From Primulina eburnea (taxonomy: Eukaryota > Streptophyta > Magnoliopsida > Lamiales > Gesneriaceae), in NCBI RefSeq assembly GCF_022965805.1, contig NW_027331374.1, positions 56,570 through 120,569 of the forward strand: a stretch of DNA of 64,000 nucleotides, written 5' to 3'. Below, piece after piece: positions 57,613 through 64,000 of this stretch. The notes beneath the pieces are model-generated. The model ran no database searches. It worked only from the letters and a program-made list of their open reading frames with translations, and was not told the DNA's origin. A program made the position numbers and the translations under genes. Positions within the stretch are counted from its first letter, which is position 1. Each line of letters opens with the position of its first letter.

Positions 57613-59486
57613 TTCTTACCGTCGAATAAACTCGGATAACGATGTTTAATTTCTTCTTCTGGTTCCCATGTATCCTCTTCGATCACTTGATTACGCCATA
57701 GGACTTTCACAAGTCCAATTTCTTTGTTCCTTAATGCTTTAACTTTGCGATCAAGAATTTGAATCGGCACTTCCTCGTAGCTTAGATTAGGTAAAAGATC
57801 TAATGATTCATGTCGAAGAACATGCGATGGATTGGGAAGATATTTGCGTAGCATTGAAACGTGAAAGACATGGTGCACTCGATCCAATTCTGGTGGCAAT
57901 GCAAGACGATAGGCTCGGTCTCCAATCTTGTCAAGAATTTCAAAAGGTCCAATATATCGAGGACATAACTTACCTTTCTTACCAAATCGCATAACTCCCT
58001 TGAGAGGAGCTATTTTAATAAAAACATGATCACCAACCTCGAAAATCAAAGGCCGTCGACGAACATCGGCATAACTCTTCTGTCTAGACTGAGCGGTCTT
58101 CATTCGCTCTTGGATCAATGCCACAACATCTGCTGTTTGTTGAACCAACTCCGGGCCCAACCTCTTCCTTTCACCTACCTCTTCCCAATAAAGAGGAGAT
58201 CGGCACTTCCTTCCATATAAAGCTTCATAAGGTGCCATGCCAATAGAAGACTGGAAACTGTTATTATACGTGAACTCTACCAAAGGCAACTTAGAATCCC
58301 AACTTCCCGGGAAATCAATCGTACAAGCCCTTAGCATATCCTCCAAAATTTGGATTACCCTTTCTGATTGACCGTCGCTTTGAGGATGGTATGCGGTACT
58401 GAAAGCCAATTTCGTTCCCAAGGCTCGATGCAAACTCTTCCAAAACTCTGATGTAAACCTTGGATCATGATCAGAAACTATCGACACCGGTATTCCATGA
58501 AGTCGCACAATCTCTTGAATATACGCCTCAGCATATTGGTTCATAGAATACGTTGTCTTGACAGAAAGAAAATGCGATGATTTGGTCAAACGATCCACAA
58601 TCACCCAAATCGAATTGAAGCCTTTCTGAGTCCTTGGCAATCCAACAACGAAATCCATGGTTATGTGTTCCCACTTCCATTGCGGTATAGGCAAGGATTG
58701 CAACAACCCCGCCGATTTTTGATGCTCAATCTTAACCTGCTGACAGGTTAGACATTCAGAAACGAATAATGAACTCGATTTGTGACTCAAAACATCCGCA
58801 ACCACATTAGCTTTTCCAGGATGATAGCTAATGGTGCAATCATAATCTTTTACCAGTTCCAACCATCTCCGCTGCCGCATATTCAATTCTTTCTGCGAAA
58901 ACAAATAACTCAAACTTTTGTGATTTGTAAATATTTCACATTTCTCACCATAAAGATAGTGCCGCCAAATTTTCAAAGCAAAAACCACAGCAGCTAACTC
59001 CAAATCGTGAGTGGGATAATTCTTCTCGTAGTCCTTTAACTGACGAGAAGCATAAGCTATCACTTTCCCACGCTGCATCAATACGGCACCTAACCCCTGC
59101 TTAGAAGCATCTGTATATACAACAAAATCTTCATTACCACAAGGAAGTACTAAAACAGGGGCAGAAGTCAACTTATCTTTCAGTGTTTGAAACGCTTGCT
59201 GGCATTCAATAGTCCATTCAAACTTGGTAGCCTTCCGTGTCAAACTTGTCAATGGCAAAGCTATCTTTGAAAAGTCTGCTATGAACCTACGGTAATACCA
59301 TGCCAAACCAAGAAAACTTCTTACTTATGAGACTGTCTTGGGAATAGACCATTGCTGAATGGACTCAATCTTGGATGGATCAACAGATATTCCTTCTTTT
59401 GAAACAATATGGCCCAAAAATGCCACCTGCTCTAACCAGAACTCACATTTCTTTAACTTGGCATACAATTGTGCATCCCTCAACAG
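57588..59486 (-). pseudogene. El2 pol: RT end, RNase H, integrase, chromodomain
   Basis: In frame with the RT part across TAG 59487 and TAA 59325-59327. RT connection ([11 protein letters not shown]), RNase [12 protein letters not shown] and ELAAVVFAL, but the third motif reads FTNHKSL where the other elements have FTDHKSL or FSDHKSL (catalytic Asp lost). After SHKSSS about 130 residues are missing in frame, taking the His-His half of the integrase zinc region; CLTCQQ remains. Core [24 protein letters not shown]; chromodomain-like tail [21 protein letters not shown]. Confidence 0.92.
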
Positions 59487-60071
59487 CTACAACACAATCC
59501 TCAAATGCTCACGATGAAGTTCTCGTGTCTTTGAGTAGATCAAGATGTCATCAATAAAAATAATGACAAAAGTATCCAAATACGGCTTAAAGACACGATT
59601 CATCAAATCCATGAAAATTGAAGGAGCATTGGTTAGCCCGAACGTCATCACCAAAAATTCATAATGGCCATACCTCGTTCTAAATGCAGTCTTTAGTATG
59701 TCCTCCTTTTTCACCTTCAGTTGATGGTAACCGGACCGAAGGTCGATCTTTGAAAATATTGATGCTCCTTGCAATTGATCAAACAAATCATCAATACGTG
59801 GCAAAGGATATTTATTCTTAACGGTTACCTTGTTAAGTTTTCGGTAGTCGATACATAACCTCAATGATCCGTCCTTCTTTTTCACAAATAACACCTGAGC
59901 TCCCCAAGGCGAAGAACTCGGATGGATAAAACCTTTATCTAATAGCTCCTGCAACTGATTCTTTAATTCTTTCATCTCAGTTGGAGCCATTCTGTACGGA
60001 GCCTTAGAGATTGGAGTTGTACCTGGAATTAAATCAATAACAAACTCCACCTCTCGATCAGGTGGTAATCA
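59487..60071 (-). pseudogene. El2 pol: RT N-terminal half
   Basis: From the nonsense codon TGA (60069-60071, GGA in PGLPPDRE of El8) through [78 protein letters not shown] to TAG at 59487-59489. RT catalytic Asp pair present. Confidence 0.92.
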
Positions 60072-61661
60072 AGGCACATCATCAGCAAACACGTCAGGAT
60101 AATCTTGAACCACATCAATATCCTGTAATTGCAAATTTCTTTCCTTTCGCACATCAACCACTGAAGCTAGAAAACTCATACAACCTTTGTGCAACAACTT
60201 ATTAGCTTGAAGGCAAGAAATAATAGGAATACTCATCGAAGAGCCTATACCAACAAACACATCACTATCATGGTCATCGGCTAAAAACTTCACAGTCTTT
60301 TCCACACAATCAATTACCGCACAATAAGCAGATAACCAATCCATCCCCAAAATAACATCAAATGCAACCATTTGAATAACAATAAGATCAGCAAACAGTA
60401 ATCTATTACCCACTTGTACAGGACATGCCTTGATAATATTAGTGGGACAAATTTCATTCCCAGAGGGCAACACAATATTGAAGTGTAATGGCATAACAGT
60501 AGGTTCAACAGATATAGAATGCATAAACACTTCAGACATAAAAGAATGGGTTGCACCAGTGTCAATCAATGTAATTGCTTCTTTGCCGTAGATTAAAATA
60601 TTACCTGATATCACAGCAGAATCAGGATTAACACTTTCCTTCGTCATAGCAAAAATTCTGCCTTGGACTTTTCCTTTGCCTGAGGAGAGAGGACATTTCA
60701 ATGCCGTGTGCCCCATCTCTTTGCATCTAAAACATCGTCCACTACCCACCAAACACTCACCCTTGTGTGGCTTTCCACACTTAGGACATACCGGTCGCTC
60801 AATATCAGAAGAAGGCACAGGAGGTTTAGAGCGCTGCTCCAACTTTCCTTTCCCTTTGAAGCCGCCTCGACCAGAAGGACTTGCACCTTGACCCCTAGCT
60901 TGAAAATTTTGTCTTCTCAACTGCCTTTCCTTTTCAATCTCTTGCTCATCAAGTTCAGCTAGCAGTGACCTTTCAACAATATCTTGATATGAAACCACTT
61001 TAGCCATGTGCACATCCCTTCGAATCTCGGGTCTCAAACCGCGAAGAAAATGCTCTCCTTTATCTTTATCATTCTCGGCAATAAAAGGCACGAAGACACA
61101 ACCTTCTTCAAATTTGAGAGTATATTCATTAACAGTCATGGTAGCTTGTCGCAACTCGAGAAATTCTTTGACCTTCTTAGCTTTAACCTCTCGCGAAAAA
61201 TATTTGGTGTAGAATAGCTCTTTGAATGCATCCCACTTTAATTCTCGAACATTCACTGTAACCTTGGTGGCTTCCCACCAAATACGTGCTGCTTTCACCA
61301 ACATAAAGACGGCACAACTAACCTTGTCTTGTTCATTGAACTTCAGATAGTCGAAGATGGCCTCCAAAGACTTGATCCATTCTAGCGCAACTAATGGATC
61401 AGAATCACCAACAAAATCAGGAGGGTTCATTCTTCTAAAACGATCATAAGAACCATCCTCAGTACTTTATGTTGTGCCTTGAACTCTTCCACGACCACGA
61501 CCTTGAGTCGAGGTGTGCATGCTCAGTAGTTGTTGAATTTGCTCACCGTGAACCTTTGCTTGTTCTTTCAATAGTTTACTAAACTCATCAACAACCTTCA
61601 CATTCTTATCGGTAGAAGAGGTCCTATCATCCCCTTCTATGTTCTTTCTCTTGGGAGGCAT
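60072..61661 (-). pseudogene. El2 gag and protease
   Basis: Start MPPKRKNIEGDDRTSS (61661). TAA at 61467-61469 then MNPPDFVGDSDPLVALEWIKSLEAIFDYL capsid, KVKEFLELRQATMTVNEYTLKFEEGC, basic linker, zinc knuckles CPKCGKPHKGEC and CFRCKEMGHTALKC, IFAMTKESVNPDSAVISGNILIYG, protease EAITLIDTGATHSFMS (DTG) and ILGMDWLSAYCAVID. Gag and protease are one frame, no intron. Closest to El8. Confidence 0.93.
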
Positions 61662-61821
61662 ATCTACACATATGCTCACTTTAACAATTGATAGAAAGAA
61701 AGAATACATCAATGGTAATGAAATGGAATCAATTCTCAATGTTAAAATCAATAGATGCAAGATCGAAAACATACCGGATTGCCCTAGGTAAAAGAAGTCA
61801 TATGTGGTCCGAAGAACTTTC

Positions 61822-61833
61822 GCCCTGATACCA
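61822..61833 (-). promoter_or_regulatory. El2 primer binding site
   Basis: gccctgatacca (minus TGGTATCAGGGC), one change from the tRNA-Met consensus, 2 nt from the LTR. Confidence 0.88.
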
Positions 61834-61835
61834 AT

Positions 61836-63876
61836 TGAAATAACCCCCTTTCTTATGGTATTTAAATTTAAAAGAAAACATACGCGGAAGCCTTTGAAAT
61901 TAAAAGGGAAAGAATAATAAAACATTTACATCAAAAGCATTTTTTAAAATTAGTCTAAACAAACTTTGACTTTGTATCATCCAAAACAATATCCAAATAT
62001 CAACATGATTTTAACCCATAATTTCCTTTGACAAAATAGGAAATTTGTTAACTTCTCATGTTCACCATAAACAAAATAAAAGTGACATGGTCAAACAAAA
62101 TCTTTCCCATTTGCTTTTATATGACTTCTTCTCCTTGGACAATCCGCTTCAATTCTTTTTATCACCTGCATCACATGACATTAACTGGAATGAGATAAAA
62201 CTCAGTAAGCAGAAAGCTATACATAACAAATATATATATATATATATATGAGGTTGGTTTGAAATATGGATATAACAATGGCAATAAACAATGAATCAAT
62301 GGCAATGAACAATAAGTCAATAGCAATGAACAATGAATAATATCATCTTCAATGAACAATAGGTAGCAAAACAACATAGATGGTATTTCATGGCATGAAT
62401 TAAAGGAAAGGAAATGATAGTCTGTGACCTGTGACCTGTGGATAGTATCTCTTTGATATATAAATATATCAAAACTGTGAGAGATACTCATAATCATGTG
62501 ATTGGCCAATGACATGCATGAATTACTATCATTCCTTGACTTTAACATAGGAAACTTCATTGAGGCAATTTAACAAATACTTGATAGGCAACAATAGAGT
62601 ACTAGCTCCTTAACAATGAATTCAATGGTATTCTTGGCTCAATGAACAAATAACAATACATACATCAATAAATTAACAATGGAAGGAGCTAGACATCAAG
62701 AAACATGGATTACATACATATATATCATGTGAGCATTAAAAAGGAAGCTTCTACTTACTACCCACAAGAAAATGATGGTTATGATAATCTTGAATGCTTC
62801 CTACAACAATAAACACAATAATAACCAACAATCATCAACATTAATCCAAGAAATCAACAATTCAACTTAGCCCTTGAAAACTCCAAACCCTTCTAAACTC
62901 CAAGAATATAAAATTTCTTACCTTAAAGCTTGAAATCTTAGTGGGATAAGCTAAGAGATCACTATAATCCTTGACCTTGAAGTGTAATATGAAGGAGAGA
63001 AAAACTTGAAGGAGAAAAGGGCATAAACCGATAGAAATAAAGGGAGAAGGAGAGAAGTGAGTAGAAGAGTCTAGAAAATGGATTATAAGTCTTCATTTCT
63101 CCCAAAAACGTGTTTTCTATGCCATAGACACGGACCCCGTGCCCCCCTCCGTTTATAGGTCCGTGTACACACTGGAAATCACTTATTTTTCGTGGCAAGA
63201 CCCGGACCCCGTGTAGGGGTCCGTGTACAGGTTCGTGTACCCTCTATCAGGGGCCAAAACTGCAATTTATCTTCCGAATTAGCCAAAGTGGTAAACATGA
63301 AAGTTGTAGCCCTACGTGTTTTCTTGAGGCTCCCCAAATTTCAGATCATTTGGATATCGGAGTCAAGAGTTATGCCCATTCTCCCAACATGTGTCAGTGC
63401 AGGGACAACGAAACACACGACACACTTCGGGCCACTTTTGGCTCGTCTTCCCTAATGATTTAAACAAAATTCAAAATAAGAAAGTTATAGCCTTATATCT
63501 TATCTTTCTAATGCAATTGGCCTCATGCCATTTGGATCAATATCCCATTCATTATGCTAAAAACCGTAACAAATACCAAAATTTTCATACCGTTTCTGCA
63601 CCCCAATTACCTATTTGGCTCAAACCATCCAAACCATCAATCCAACTCCCAACATTATATCTTCACAACAATAACAACTCGTCAAATACACAACCATCAA
63701 CTTAACCATACCAAAACCATATTGATGCTATAACATGAAATATCAACCTTTCCATCAACTATACTCATAAACCATAACAATAACCATGATCAATAATAAC
63801 TTAACCATATATCCATAATACCAAACCATAGAATAACATTGTTGACATTAGAAAGATAAAAGGTTGGAATATTACA
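61836..63876 (-). repeat. El2 5' LTR
   Basis: 2041 bp, TGAAATAACC..ATTACA, uninterrupted reference for the split 3' copy. (TA)n at 62229-62249, two CACGGACC-type dyads at 63127-63235. No gene. Confidence 0.94.
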
Positions 63877-64000
63877 TAGACCCTCGATACAGAGTTGACC
63901 GAAGTCTAGGAATAAGACGTACCGTCGCCCCGAGTGGTTTGGTAGGTGACAGACTGTCTTATTCACACCGGGATCCCTAGAATAGAAATGAATCGAGTCA
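63877..64000 (+). mobile_element. El1 LTR, right part (runs off the window)
   Basis: Starts with TSD tagac; then GACCGAAGTCTAGGAATAAGAC...GGGATCCCTAGA, aligning at roughly 80% with the complement of the El7 LTR near 34965-35040. It continues the LTR broken at 6777, so the outermost nest member is an El7 relative on the plus strand. Confidence 0.82.

Larger units (their letters stand above)
6778..63876 (-). mobile_element. El2: chromovirus LTR retrotransposon, hosts the rest of the nest
   Basis: LTRs start TGAAA and end ATTACA. TSD TAGAC lies at 6773-6777 and 63877-63881. The 3' LTR is split by El3 into 6778-7956 and 56673-57576. The internal region is 57577-61835 and the 5' LTR 61836-63876. 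With El3 removed the element is about 8.4 kb. Its gag-pol resembles that of El8 but the LTR is a different family. Several nonsense codons and an in-frame deletion in pol show it is dead. Confidence 0.93.

Noticed and set aside
1..64000. Host genes, tRNA or rRNA genes
   Set aside because: None seen; the tRNA-like matches are 12-13-nt primer binding sites only.

Overview
This is plant nuclear DNA with no visible host gene. Every coding stretch belongs to Ty3/gypsy LTR retrotransposons. They carry the chromovirus domain order: Gag with zinc knuckles, protease, RT, RNase H, integrase, C-terminal chromodomain. Protein wording, 1.5-3.7 kb LTRs and initiator-tRNA-Met primer sites (TGGTATCAGAGC) fit the Tekay/Del clade of a flowering plant, probably a eudicot. 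The species cannot be named. The setting is a heterochromatic, possibly pericentromeric, nest.

Layout. (1) 1-5810 is a satellite array of ~201-bp monomers, itself made from a gypsy integrase gene with an internal deletion. Its last ~560 bp are inverted. (2) From 5811 to the window end is one nest, solved here from 5-bp target-site duplications (TSDs). El1 (+ strand LTR, 5811-6777 and 63882-64000) contains El2 (6778-63876, TSD TAGAC). The 3' LTR of El2 contains El3 (7957-56667, TSD AACTT). El3 holds four insertions: the TRIM El4 (8462-9197, CATAA), El5 (10621-21053, CAACC), El6 (22458-33032, ATAAT) and El7 (34482-54265, ATGTT). The gag of El7 contains El8 (40047-51212, CGGAT). The pol of El8 contains El9 (44465-47805, GTCCA). 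The longest chain is El1>El2>El3>El7>El8>El9. El2, 3, 5, 6, 7 and 8 lie on the minus strand; El1, 4 and 9 on the plus strand.

Coding state. El2, El5, El6, El7 and El8 have recognisable gag-pol, all broken by nonsense codons, frameshifts, deletions or nested insertions. El3 (LARD-like), El4 (TRIM) and El9 (short internal region) are non-autonomous. El5 and El6 share a conserved phase-1 intron between gag and protease, so unspliced RNA would give Gag and spliced RNA Gag-Pol. El9 is the youngest: its two 1505-bp LTRs differ at two bases by eye.

Most interesting signal. All eight elements with a visible 3' end, including the coding-free TRIM, have a hairpin of exactly 7 bp with a 4-nt loop (NGGA), ending 18-20 nt before the 3' LTR next to the polypurine tract. 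Stem sequences differ between elements with both strands changed together. Other notable signals are dyad-symmetric GC-rich motifs in U3 shared by otherwise different LTR families, and the integrase-derived satellite.
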